Below, piece by piece: positions 1 to 5,353 of a stretch of DNA of 9,067 nucleotides. Every line of letters starts with the position of its first letter. Position 1 is the stretch's first letter. Source of the DNA: Bacteroidales bacterium (GTDB taxonomy: Bacteria > Bacteroidota > Bacteroidia > Bacteroidales > Muribaculaceae); assembly GCA_019415705.1 (NCBI GenBank), contig DXYS01000066.1, positions 1 to 9,067 on the forward strand, given 5' to 3'. Below the pieces are notes generated by a model. The model worked only from the letters and a program-made list of their open reading frames with translations. It was not told where the DNA came from and made no database searches. The translations under genes were made by a program, and so were the position numbers.

Positions 1-48
1 CGAGGGGGTCAATTTTTTCCCGCCGACTGGGGTCAATCTGAACCGACT
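1..48. mobile_element. Possible terminal repeat of an IS21-like insertion sequence
   Basis: Two imperfect tandem units are visible. Each starts with GGGGTCAAT (5-13 and 29-37) and ends with CCGACT (23-28 and 43-48). Closely spaced repeats of this kind at an element end are a habit of IS21-family elements, where they bind the transposase. No transposase gene is in the window, so the family call rests only on repeat style. The window starts inside the repeat, so the rest of the element would lie to the left. An assembly break at a multi-copy IS is an alternative explanation for the window edge. Confidence 0.4.
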
Positions 49-261
49 TTTCCACTCCGATTGTGATTTTGATTCCTTTTTCCATAATTTTGAAATTTTG
101 ATAAAACAGTTTGTTTTGATTGAAATTCCTATTATCGCCACGATTGCAAGTAGGCCCATGCAATTTTCTACTGTGTTGGGCGCCGACAGCATCTCGAGGC
201 ATACGGTCGACGTAACCATTACCACAATCAGCCAAACCGCAAATATTAATGTTCTAATCAT
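1..261 (-). CDS. Small two-helix membrane protein, 3' end cut by window edge and probably by an IS
   Basis: This reading frame opens at ATG 261-259 and runs 87 codons without a stop to the first base of the window. Residues 4-22 and about 37-48 are strongly hydrophobic and look like two membrane helices, joined by a short loop containing SAPNTVENC. A basic and polar tail follows (KLWKKESKSQSEWK). From about residue 72 the frame reads through the GGGGTCAAT repeats, so the tail is probably insertion-sequence DNA and the native C-terminus is lost. The start overlaps the stop of a tiny upstream frame (ATGATTAG, 261-254). It is in line with the early operon but separated from it by about 290 nt. 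I do not recognise the family; a phage small membrane protein such as a holin-like product is possible but unproven. Confidence 0.5.
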   Translation of the reverse strand, partial: MIRTLIFAVWLIVVMVTSTVCLEMLSAPNTVENCMGLLAIVAIIGISIKTNCFIKISKLWKKESKSQSEWKSRFRLTPVGGKKLTPS

Positions 262-376
262 GTCTGTTTGATTTTAAGGGTTTTGTTGTTTGTATTGTGC
301 CCCCGGCCGCTGCGATGCGGCAACCGTTCCAAATTTTCAGAAAGCGGCGCACGGCGTGGAAGGAGCCTTGCGGCAT
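254..376 (-). CDS. Doubtful 40-aa ORF inside the GC-rich structured stretch
   Basis: The frame begins at ATG 376-374 with MPQGSFHAVRRF and ends at TAG 256-254, overlapping the next gene's start as ATGATTAG. That overlap would suit translational coupling to the membrane protein. The open frame extends upstream without a start codon to a TAG at 475-473. Against it, the ATG lies inside a GCAA-capped hairpin (362-378), and several other frames are also open because the stretch is GC-rich. The peptide is basic, with two Cys in the upstream extension. I think structured RNA is the likelier reading. Confidence 0.2.
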   Translation of the reverse strand: MPQGSFHAVRRFLKIWNGCRIAAAGGTIQTTKPLKSNRHD

Positions 377-470
377 CCGTGCACTACTGGATTTATCCGT
401 CAGGCGGCATTTCCCTGACAGTTTCGGGGGCTTGTGGCCGCCGGGCTTGCAACCACACCGGCGGCGTTTG
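300..470 (-). other. GC-rich hairpin-rich intergenic element, possible structured RNA
   Basis: This fills most of the gene-free stretch between the ssDNA-binding protein and the membrane protein. It is clearly richer in GC than the A/T-rich DNA on both sides. Four hairpins are visible: 306-310/317-321 (GCCGC/GCGGC, 6-nt loop); 362-378 (on the minus strand, GCC-GCAA-GGC with an outer GGA/TCC after a bulge); 399-404/414-419 (GTCAGG/CCTGAC, 9-nt loop); and 437-444/458-465 (GCCGCCGG/CCGGCGGC, 13-nt loop, 8 bp perfect). A smaller stem lies at 505-509/514-518. The minus strand is favoured because both neighbouring genes are transcribed that way and because the GNRA tetraloop forms on it. No U-run follows any stem, so these are not simple terminators. 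Confidence 0.35.
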
Positions 471-554
471 TTCTATGAAAAAATTAAACACTATAAATCA
501 ATTCTCGTCTCACGACGACGGTTTACCCGCTCTCGGGCCTAACCGAAATATCTT

Positions 555-1112
555 TTAGAGGTCATCGTCGTCTTCGTCGTCTATGCCGATGCCGTCGAAG
601 TCATGTGCGGAACTCTGGCCGAAACGCTCGTCGTCCTTGAACTTCTTAACGCCGTTGATTGTAGCGGCGACACCGGTGTTGCCGGCTGCGTTATAAGCGT
701 AAAATGACACTGAGACAAATGCCCATACACCGCCGTAGATTTCTTCCTCGTCGACAATCGGGCTGCCGTTTATATCGGTGACAGCCGGGCGCATGTTGCT
801 CTTGGCTTTGATGGTGAAGTGACCCTGCTGGTATTCGTCGTCAGTGTCGTCGCCGTCGACCATAGGCAGCGCTAATTTTGTGGGCAGTTTGCCTTTCCAC
901 TTGGCCGTTATGCCGGCAGCCTTGGCGGCCTCAATGGCGTTGTTGAGAGCGTTGATGGTCTCTTTCTCGCTCTTGGGGATAAGCACGGTCACCATATACT
1001 TGCCGTCACCGGCGTCACCGTCAAATTTTTTCTTCTCAAAGAGGCTCGGATAGCTGAGGCGACACGGGCCAAATACGACTTTTACGTCATTTACAATTTT
1101 TGGAGTAATCAT
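555..1112 (-). CDS. DUF2815 / Enc34-type phage single-stranded DNA-binding protein
   Basis: The 185-aa product resembles the DUF2815 family (Enc34-type ssDNA-binding proteins), which are OB-fold proteins of phage recombination and replication modules. The N-terminal part has the family look: VVFGPCRLSYPSLFEKKKF, then GDGKYMVTVLIPKS, with later GGVWAFVSVSFYAYN and a basic GVKKFKDDERFG near the end. The last 15 residues (171-185) are very acidic and finish DDEDDDDL. This resembles the tails with which SSB and T7 gp2.5 recruit partners; the partner-docking role is inferred. Its ATG overlaps the nuclease gene's TGA (ATGA, 1112-1109), so the two are probably translated in tandem and act together on DNA ends. 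It is the last confident gene of the early operon. The family call is strong; no assay-level role can be read here. Confidence 0.85.
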   Translation of the reverse strand: MITPKIVNDVKVVFGPCRLSYPSLFEKKKFDGDAGDGKYMVTVLIPKSEKETINALNNAIEAAKAAGITAKWKGKLPTKLALPMVDGDDTDDEYQQGHFTIKAKSNMRPAVTDINGSPIVDEEEIYGGVWAFVSVSFYAYNAAGNTGVAATINGVKKFKDDERFGQSSAHDFDGIGIDDEDDDDL

Positions 1113-2287
1113 AATTTTTTATTTAATTGTTGTAAATCAATATCTTTGAAGTCATTGGCCGCCGTGTCGTATGTCGGGCGTTTGTCGTCGACGGTGACTA
1201 ACGTCGGCTTGCCTTGCGGCTTGGTGACATAGTCGGCGCAGAGCAGCGCAAAGTGCTTTTTGCCTAACAGTTTCTCAAGGTCTCCGATGCCGCAGAGTGT
1301 CGGGGGCTTGAGGAACTCACTGTCGTCATAGCCCTCTTTTTGCAGCAGAGTGATGACGGCCCGCTCGTCAGTGATGCGGCGGACGCTGCGACCCTCGACT
1401 AACTTGTAGCCGGGATAGCTTACACCGGCCAAGGCCTGCTGCAGCGTGTAGTCCTCCATGCTCGAGACCCACGACTTGATGACTGGCAGCCATGGCAGGA
1501 TGTCGGAGGCCATTTCGTCAGGGGTGATAAGCCCGGGGTCGGCGCTGCCCTGTGCGACAGACGTGCACTTGGTCGCGAGAGCCTTGCAGCGGCATTTCAC
1601 TTTGCAGAACTGGCACCATTCGCCGGGGTTTTGTCGGCCGTTTTTGCCGAAGGCCTCTTTGGCTTTGGGACGCAGCTCCTCATCAGCCCAGCGTATCAGC
1701 TCCTCGACCGACATCTCATACTCGCTTAGGTTGTCGATGCGCGGCTGTATGATGGTCATGCGCACACGCTCGATGCGATACTCAAAGCTGTGCTTAATGT
1801 ATGCGCCTAAGGCGTAGATCTTCATCTGCTCGTTGTCGACAGCCGACACTCTGACGCCCTTGCCATACTTGAAGTCAATGACTTCCATCAGCTCGTCGGC
1901 GATGATCGTGGCGTCTGACGTGCCGAAGGCCTCGGGCACATAGTCAGAGAAGTCTAAGCGTGTCTCGATGAGCAGCTGTGCGTCGCGTGTCTTGGCGCGG
2001 GCGATGTTGAACTTTTCTAAAACTATAGTTGCGTAGGTGTCGGTGTACTCGTCCATCTCGCCCGTGTGATACTGTGCGTCTAATTCGGCGATTTCCTTTT
2101 CTTCGGCTGTCGTAGAGAGTCCGAGGGCTGCTTTGAGCTTCTTTGCGCAGTATGCGTGAGCTAATGTGCCCTCCTGTGCGTAGGGGCTCTCGACGTCGGG
2201 CGCTGTGGACTCCAAGCGCGGAGCCGCTGTGCAGTTCATCCAGCGGTGGGCCGCTGACGGTGATAGTAAAGCGTGTTGTCCCGGCAT
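1109..2287 (-). CDS. DUF2800 RecB/Cas4-like PD-(D/E)XK nuclease
   Basis: The 392-aa product matches the phage DUF2800 family of RecB/Cas4-type nucleases. An early AQEGTLAHAYC (37-47) matches the conserved GTxxH element. The nuclease core shows E108, GTSDATII with D125, and VIDFKYG with D138 and K140 as the D...(D/E)xK pair. NEQMKIYALGAY (152-163) is the usual helix after the core. A C-terminal cysteine group, WCQFCKVKCRC (C225, C228, C232, C234), together with an N-terminal Cys (C19 or C47), could hold an iron-sulphur cluster as in Cas4/AddB. A longer frame begins at 2407, but its first 40 residues overlap the preceding gene and are low complexity. The start at 2287 lies 4 nt after that gene's stop. 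It likely processes DNA ends with the ssDNA-binding protein downstream. Nuclease polarity cannot be told. Confidence 0.8.
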   Translation of the reverse strand: MPGQHALLSPSAAHRWMNCTAAPRLESTAPDVESPYAQEGTLAHAYCAKKLKAALGLSTTAEEKEIAELDAQYHTGEMDEYTDTYATIVLEKFNIARAKTRDAQLLIETRLDFSDYVPEAFGTSDATIIADELMEVIDFKYGKGVRVSAVDNEQMKIYALGAYIKHSFEYRIERVRMTIIQPRIDNLSEYEMSVEELIRWADEELRPKAKEAFGKNGRQNPGEWCQFCKVKCRCKALATKCTSVAQGSADPGLITPDEMASDILPWLPVIKSWVSSMEDYTLQQALAGVSYPGYKLVEGRSVRRITDERAVITLLQKEGYDDSEFLKPPTLCGIGDLEKLLGKKHFALLCADYVTKPQGKPTLVTVDDKRPTYDTAANDFKDIDLQQLNKKL

Positions 2288-2291
2288 CGTA

Positions 2292-2810
2292 TCAGAATGG
2301 GGCTTTGGCGCGCGAGAGTTCGCCGTTGTTGTCGATGTAGAGTCCTTCGATTTCTTTGATGAAGGCGCCGTAAAACTCTGTAGAGAGCTGCGGGAGTTTC
2401 TCGGCACTGCCGCCGCTGAGCTCTATGACGATTTGCTTGACAAATGATGTGATAGGCTTGTGATATTTCTCATAGCCTTCGGTCTTGTTTGCATAGTCTT
2501 CGCCCTCGATGCGTACACGGGTGCGGTGGATGGCCTCGCGACAGTCCTCGATTTTGAATACTGTGGCCTCGGCGGTAGGCGCGGGTGCCTCGGCCGGCGC
2601 TTCGGTTGCTTCGGGCTGTGGCGTTTCGGGTTGTGGCGCCTCGTCAGCGCGTTTGACCGCGACGCGGATTTCTGATTCTCGGTCGACTTCCGCGCCAATC
2701 TGTTTTTTAACGGCCCTCTTTACTCGTTTTCCAAGGTCGGGCAGTTTGTCTTCCAAGAGCTCAAAGAGCCTCTCGGATAGAGAGAATGTTACTTGTACTT
2801 GTAGTTCCAT
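2292..2810 (-). CDS. Two-part early phage protein of unknown function
   Basis: I do not recognise this 172-aa protein. An N-terminal part (1-54) begins MELQVQVTFSLSERLFELLE and continues into a basic stretch (KRVKRAVKKQ, 28-37). A Pro/Ala/Glu/Thr-rich linker follows (about 55-83, with PQPE repeats). A folded C-terminal domain (84-172) includes CREAIHRTRVRIEGEDY and KPITSFVKQIVIELSGG. The longer frame from 2849 would overlap the HTH gene. ATG 2810 follows an A/T-rich TTAAAATAT and lies 22 nt beyond the HTH stop, so I chose it. Only 4 nt separate its stop from the nuclease start, so it probably belongs to the same recombination module. An accessory or DNA-binding factor is possible, but no motif proves it. 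Confidence 0.7.
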   Translation of the reverse strand: MELQVQVTFSLSERLFELLEDKLPDLGKRVKRAVKKQIGAEVDRESEIRVAVKRADEAPQPETPQPEATEAPAEAPAPTAEATVFKIEDCREAIHRTRVRIEGEDYANKTEGYEKYHKPITSFVKQIVIELSGGSAEKLPQLSTEFYGAFIKEIEGLYIDNNGELSRAKAPF

Positions 2811-2832
2811 ATATTTTAAGGTTTTAATGGGA

Positions 2833-3117
2833 TTATCTATGTGTCGCAAGGTAGGCTTCGACCTTGGCGTTGATTTCGGCGTCAGTGGCGATGGGGTTGC
2901 TGCGCATCCATTCCAAGAGGCTTGCGCGGTCGATGAACAGAACCTTGCCGCCGGGCCTCGATGCGCGTATCTGACGCTCGCTCACCTTGCGTGTGATTTC
3001 ACGCCTCGACAGGCCGCAATACGCGGCCGCCTCGTCAGCGGTCAGCATATCCTTGTAGTAAATGGCGAGTTTCGATGTTATCTCCTCGGCGAGTGCTTGG
3101 ATGTCTTTTTTAGTCAT
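2833..3117 (-). CDS. Excisionase-like helix-turn-helix DNA-binding protein (HTH_17/MerR-type)
   Basis: The 94-aa product has a textbook HTH_17 (MerR-superfamily, excisionase-like) domain at 24-71. It starts MLTADEAAAYCGLSRREI, followed by an RxSRPGGKVLFIDRASLLEWM wing and strand pair. The short N-terminal helix and C-terminal tail (AEINAKVEAYLATHR) could mediate oligomer contacts. Proteins of this kind in Bacteroidetes mobile elements act as recombination directionality factors or as regulators of excision and early genes. The position in the early operon, away from the integrase at 7407-8642, allows either job. Its start overlaps the preceding stop (ATGA, 3117-3114), indicating translational coupling. 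Domain assignment is firm; the excisionase role is inferred. Confidence 0.85.
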   Translation of the reverse strand: MTKKDIQALAEEITSKLAIYYKDMLTADEAAAYCGLSRREITRKVSERQIRASRPGGKVLFIDRASLLEWMRSNPIATDAEINAKVEAYLATHR

Positions 3118-3329
3118 GCCTGCGGAATTTTGGTGATTGTAATTCGGTTGTTGGCGTAGTCGGAGATGACGGTGAATTTGCAGTGCAGCGAGTGCTGCAC
3201 GCGGTAGGCGATAGCCTTGCCGTTATTGATGGCGTCGGCATCGGCCACCTCAAAGGTCACCGTCTCACCGAGAGCCATCTGCCGCAGCGCCTCCGTTGTT
3301 ACTTTTGTGTAGCTTTCAGTCTCTGTCAT
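3114..3329 (-). CDS. Small first protein of the early operon, function unknown
   Basis: This 71-aa product opens the minus-strand operon. It starts MTETESYTKVTTEALRQMALGETVTFEV and ends NNRITITKIPQA, suggesting a small alpha/beta fold with short strands. Similar short proteins with an L-x-x-M-x-x-GET-VTF element are familiar in Bacteroidetes elements, but I know no assigned function. A longer frame from 3467 is open, but its extra residues come from the leader. ATG 3329 directly follows the A-rich GAAATAACAAACAAA, typical of Bacteroidetes starts. Its TGA overlaps the HTH gene start by 4 bp, so the two are probably co-translated. Confidence 0.65.
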   Translation of the reverse strand: MTETESYTKVTTEALRQMALGETVTFEVADADAINNGKAIAYRVQHSLHCKFTVISDYANNRITITKIPQA

Positions 3330-3448
3330 TTTGTTTGTTATTTCTTTTGGGAGAAAGAAAAACTGTCTTATCTTTGTGATTGGATATATGTAAGTCTGGC
3401 CAAAGAGTCCGACAGTCTTTCTTATGTCCGCAGTTTGTTTGTTATTTC
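3330..3448 (-). repeat. Leader of the early operon bounded by a 15-bp direct repeat
   Basis: TTTGTTTGTTATTTC occurs exactly at 3330-3344 and again at 3434-3448, 104 bp apart. On the minus strand this is GAAATAACAAACAAA, once at the predicted transcription start and once just before the first ATG. Removing one copy and the intervening DNA would leave a normal short leader. That suggests a 104-bp insertion or duplication. The segment holds a plus-strand promoter match and an inverted pair ACTGTC/GACAGT (3362-3367/3411-3416). Confidence 0.6.
3346..3376 (+). promoter_or_regulatory. Bacteroidetes-type promoter pointing towards the EEP gene
   Basis: TTTG at 3346-3349 is followed after exactly 19 nt by TATCTTTG at 3369-3376, matching the Bacteroidetes -33 and -7 elements. 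Transcription would start near 3383 and reach the EEP gene at 3546 after about 160 nt. It would run antisense to the early leader and cross the early promoter at 3454-3484. No better plus-strand promoter for the cargo genes is visible closer to 3546. Confidence 0.45.
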
Positions 3449-3453
3449 GACTG

Positions 3454-3484
3454 CAAAGATAAAGCAATGCTTTTGAATTGTCAA
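3454..3484 (-). promoter_or_regulatory. Promoter of the early operon
   Basis: On the minus strand TTGACA (3484-3479) precedes TATCTTTG (3461-3454). The spacing puts TTG about 20 nt from the -7 box, a good fit to Bacteroidetes promoters. Transcription would begin near 3447 and give a leader of roughly 118 nt before ATG 3329. Operator-like repeats lie in the spacer and just upstream, which fits control by the S24 repressor. Confidence 0.55.
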
Positions 3485-3506
3485 TAGAAAATCAAAGCAT
3501 TAACAT
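3461..3506. promoter_or_regulatory. Operator-like repeats over the early promoter
   Basis: AATGCTTTTGA (3466-3476) and TCAAAGCATT (3492-3501) form an inverted pair with one extra base. The first is also half of AAAGC-AAT-GCTTT (3461-3473). The second continues into GCATTAACAT (3497-3506), which recurs exactly at 5332-5341 before the repressor gene. The repeats cover the -33/-7 spacer of the early promoter. Binding by the S24-type repressor is inferred from the shared motif. Confidence 0.5.
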
Positions 3507-3545
3507 TGATTAAGATTTTGTCTGACTGAAATAGTACAACGCCCA

Positions 3546-4364
3546 ATGGCTCAGGACGAGGAACATATAACTATCAGAATCTTGTTTTGGAATATTAAAA
3601 AAAACGAGAGTACATACTCATTAATAGGTCAAGCTGTTGATGAGTATGATGTAGATGTGTGCGTTCTTGCTGAGGCTCCGATAAATGCAGACTTTTTACT
3701 TATCGACCGACTTCCGCAAGGTTATAAATTCATGCCGCCCGGCTCTGATAAATTGAAAGTAAGATATTTCTATGGACCGCGAATTTCTATGAAGACAGTC
3801 GGTGATGATACTTTTAACCGTGGCTCTATGATGAAGTTGACAGTTGACGGTAAGATTGATTTAAATCTTGTCGGATGTCATCTAATTGATCCGATAAATT
3901 ATAGTGGTAATGAGAAATCTGATTTTGCAATCTCATTCAATAAGTTCATAATTGACCTTGAGGATAAACTAAACAGTTGCAAAACTGTAGTAGTGGGAGA
4001 TTTTAATATGAATCCTTTCGAGTGGGGAATGTCTTCTCCCTCGGCGTTTAATTCGGTTATGTGTAAGTCTGTTGCGCAGCGGGAAAGTTGTGTGCGTTTT
4101 TCAACGGTAAGAAGATTTTTTTATAATCCGATGTGGTATTTTTTCGGTCACCCTGATTTAATGAACGGCACAATATACCGGGAGCCTTACTATTGGAATC
4201 TATATGACCAGATTCTTATCCGTCCCGAACTGATGGATGGTTTTTCTCACGATAATATCAATATAATTCAACAAATTAAAAGCACTCCATTGTTGACGCC
4301 AAAAGGGTATATCGACAATAAAATTTCAGACCATCTTCCATTGATAACAACGCTTAATATTTAA
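3546..4364 (+). CDS. Endonuclease/exonuclease/phosphatase (EEP) family enzyme
   Basis: The 272-aa product carries all the landmarks of the EEP (DNase I/exonuclease III/sphingomyelinase-like) metal-dependent phosphodiesterase fold in order: LFWNIKKN with N16, CVLAEAP with catalytic E43, VGCHLID with H112, VVVGDFNMNP (GDFN 151-154), WNLYDQILI with D221, and the terminal KISDHLPLI (SDH 261-263). It should therefore be active. The substrate could be DNA, RNA or a phosphorylated small molecule, and the motifs do not decide. No signal peptide or membrane segment is seen, so a cytosolic role is expected. It is AT-rich relative to the flanking early operon, and the next gene follows after 4 nt. The location between repressor and early operon suits a cargo gene, for example in phage exclusion or defence. 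That role is inference. Confidence 0.85.
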   Translation: MAQDEEHITIRILFWNIKKNESTYSLIGQAVDEYDVDVCVLAEAPINADFLLIDRLPQGYKFMPPGSDKLKVRYFYGPRISMKTVGDDTFNRGSMMKLTVDGKIDLNLVGCHLIDPINYSGNEKSDFAISFNKFIIDLEDKLNSCKTVVVGDFNMNPFEWGMSSPSAFNSVMCKSVAQRESCVRFSTVRRFFYNPMWYFFGHPDLMNGTIYREPYYWNLYDQILIRPELMDGFSHDNINIIQQIKSTPLLTPKGYIDNKISDHLPLITTLNI

Positions 4365-4368
4365 TATT

Positions 4369-4848
4369 ATGTCCAACTTAAGTTTATGGCCGTCTAAAAC
4401 GGAAATAATGAATTTAGGAGAAAATACTCCTAAGAAAATTTTAGAAAGACAAGCATCTTTTCTTGCCGATGTTGACTCACGTCTTGAAGGGAAGGTTAGT
4501 GAATGTGGTCCAACAACAGGAATGGAGCCGCTGATGACTCTTACAGACACGTTTTCGCCGTTAAAAAACACGGGCACTAAGATTAATCAGGACGAAGACT
4601 TTTTTTCAAAATCTGTGGCTTATAGATTCTCGGTTGGTAGAAAGGACCGCGTATATACTGCGGAAATATTAAGAATTAGGCATAAAGCTAATTTTTATTG
4701 GCCTGTAGAAATATGGGATAGCTTAAATTCTAAAAGATACCATGTTGGTACACAGGACACTTATGAAGCATGCCTGAGAGAAATTTTTACATCAGATGCA
4801 TGTCTTCAGAAATTGCGCTACATTATTATCGGTGCCTTTATTGTTTAG
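4369..4848 (+). CDS. EEP-linked protein of unknown family (paralogue A)
   Basis: This 159-aa protein is not one I recognise. It starts MSNLSLWPSKTEIM and ends with FTSDACLQKL and a hydrophobic tail (YIIIGAFIV). The middle is rich in charged residues, with GRKDRVYTAEILRIRHKANFYWPVEIW as a likely strand pair. It begins 4 nt after the EEP stop with no promoter of its own, so the two are almost surely co-expressed and may form a functional pair. The gene at 4845-5222 on the other strand is a divergent paralogue. An ungapped match of the first 40 or so residues shows about one third identity, including SLWP and IM. A second match is F-x-SD-x-C-x3-L-x2-II near the C-terminus. A has extra sequence in the middle. 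It could be a regulator, inhibitor or specificity partner of the EEP enzyme. Confidence 0.7.
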   Translation: MSNLSLWPSKTEIMNLGENTPKKILERQASFLADVDSRLEGKVSECGPTTGMEPLMTLTDTFSPLKNTGTKINQDEDFFSKSVAYRFSVGRKDRVYTAEILRIRHKANFYWPVEIWDSLNSKRYHVGTQDTYEACLREIFTSDACLQKLRYIIIGAFIV

Positions 4849-5222
4849 AAACAATAGTTACGGGTGATTATTTTGTAGAGTAACTTCACACAGCTATCTG
4901 ATTTGAACGAAGTTTCTAAAAATCCTTTCAAATTAGCAGCAGATGTTATCAAACACTCAAGTTCGTTTATGATTCCGGATGCCTTTATGGGATACCAATG
5001 CTTTCGTTCTCTTTCCCATGAGAGCTTTACAACAGTCACCCACGATTGGCTATAAGTCCCTTTGATTAACAGCGATGCGGAATTGTCCTCTTGCACTATA
5101 TAAACCTCAATCGAATCATCAATATGTGAGGCATTGTACATCTGAGCTTGCAAGATTGTTAGCGGATTATCCTCGGGAGGATACATTATATCATCCAATG
5201 TTGGCCATAATGAAACTGACAT
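4845..5222 (-). CDS. Opposite-strand paralogue B of the EEP-linked protein
   Basis: The 125-aa product begins MSVSLWPTLDDIM, matching MSNLSLWPSKTEIM of paralogue A, which fixes the start at 5222 rather than the in-frame ATG at 5246. AAAAATAAA directly before the ATG agrees. Later landmarks are ILQAQ, a WVTVVKLSWERERKHWYPI strand pair and FKSDSCVKLLYKII near the C-terminus. It lacks part of A's central segment. The gene ends tail to tail with A: TAG of A is 4846-4848 and TAA of B is 4847-4845, so neither transcript has room for a terminator and each would run antisense into the other. It has its own promoter near 5289 and an inverted repeat in its leader. No function is known to me; immunity, antidote or decoy roles are speculation. 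Confidence 0.7.
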   Translation of the reverse strand: MSVSLWPTLDDIMYPPEDNPLTILQAQMYNASHIDDSIEVYIVQEDNSASLLIKGTYSQSWVTVVKLSWERERKHWYPIKASGIINELECLITSAANLKGFLETSFKSDSCVKLLYKIITRNYCF

Positions 5223-5263
5223 TTTATTTTTAAGCGTCCTCGGCACAGGTTTAAATCAACAAA

Positions 5264-5287
5264 ATTGTGTTAGTGCCGTAACACAAT
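5264..5287. promoter_or_regulatory. Perfect 9-bp inverted repeat at the paralogue B transcription start
   Basis: ATTGTGTTA (5264-5272) and TAACACAAT (5279-5287) are perfect inverted copies around a 6-nt centre, GTGCCG. The repeat abuts the -7 box at 5289-5296. It could be an operator next to the start point or a 5' hairpin in the paralogue B mRNA. The sequence is unlike the AATGCTTT motif, so it would be a separate binding site. Confidence 0.5.
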
Positions 5288-5288
5288 G

Positions 5289-5296
5289 CAAATATA
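5289..5296 (-). promoter_or_regulatory. -7 element for paralogue B
   Basis: The minus strand reads TATATTTG, a full match to the Bacteroidetes TAnnTTTG box. No clear TTTG is found 19-21 nt upstream; that position falls in the operator-like repeats at 5302-5326. Transcription would start near 5282. A weak promoter needing, or blocked by, a bound protein would fit. Confidence 0.4.
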
Positions 5297-5301
5297 ATAT
5301 C

Positions 5302-5341
5302 AATGCTTTATGGCGTATTAAGCATTTTAAGGCATTAACAT
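5302..5341. promoter_or_regulatory. Operator-like repeats upstream of the repressor gene
   Basis: AATGCTTTA (5302-5310) and TTAAGCATT (5318-5326) form an inverted pair. GCATTAACAT (5332-5341) repeats the 10-mer found at 3497-3506. The stretch lies 13-52 nt before the repressor ATG and over the -33 region of the opposing paralogue B promoter. Autoregulation by the repressor is the natural reading. Confidence 0.5.
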
Positions 5342-5353
5342 ATTTTATACAAT

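Noticed and set aside
268..558. Plus-strand ORFs across the GC-rich stretch, including one starting MKKLNTINQ at 475
   Set aside because: All lie antisense to the early operon, overlap each other in different frames and show no recognisable features. The last overlaps the end of the ssDNA-binding protein gene. They are explained by high GC content.
2288..2407. Upstream extension of the DUF2800 nuclease gene
   Set aside because: The extra 40 residues are Ser/Thr/Lys-rich and out of frame over the coding end of the preceding gene. The start at 2287 gives a 4-nt gap and the normal family N-terminus.
2509..3159. 216-aa plus-strand ORF opposite the HTH and linker-containing genes
   Set aside because: It is a shadow of two well-supported minus-strand genes; its composition mirrors their codons and no motif is seen.
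4326..4577. 83-aa minus-strand ORF opposite the EEP end and paralogue A start
   Set aside because: It overlaps two supported plus-strand genes and has no features of its own.
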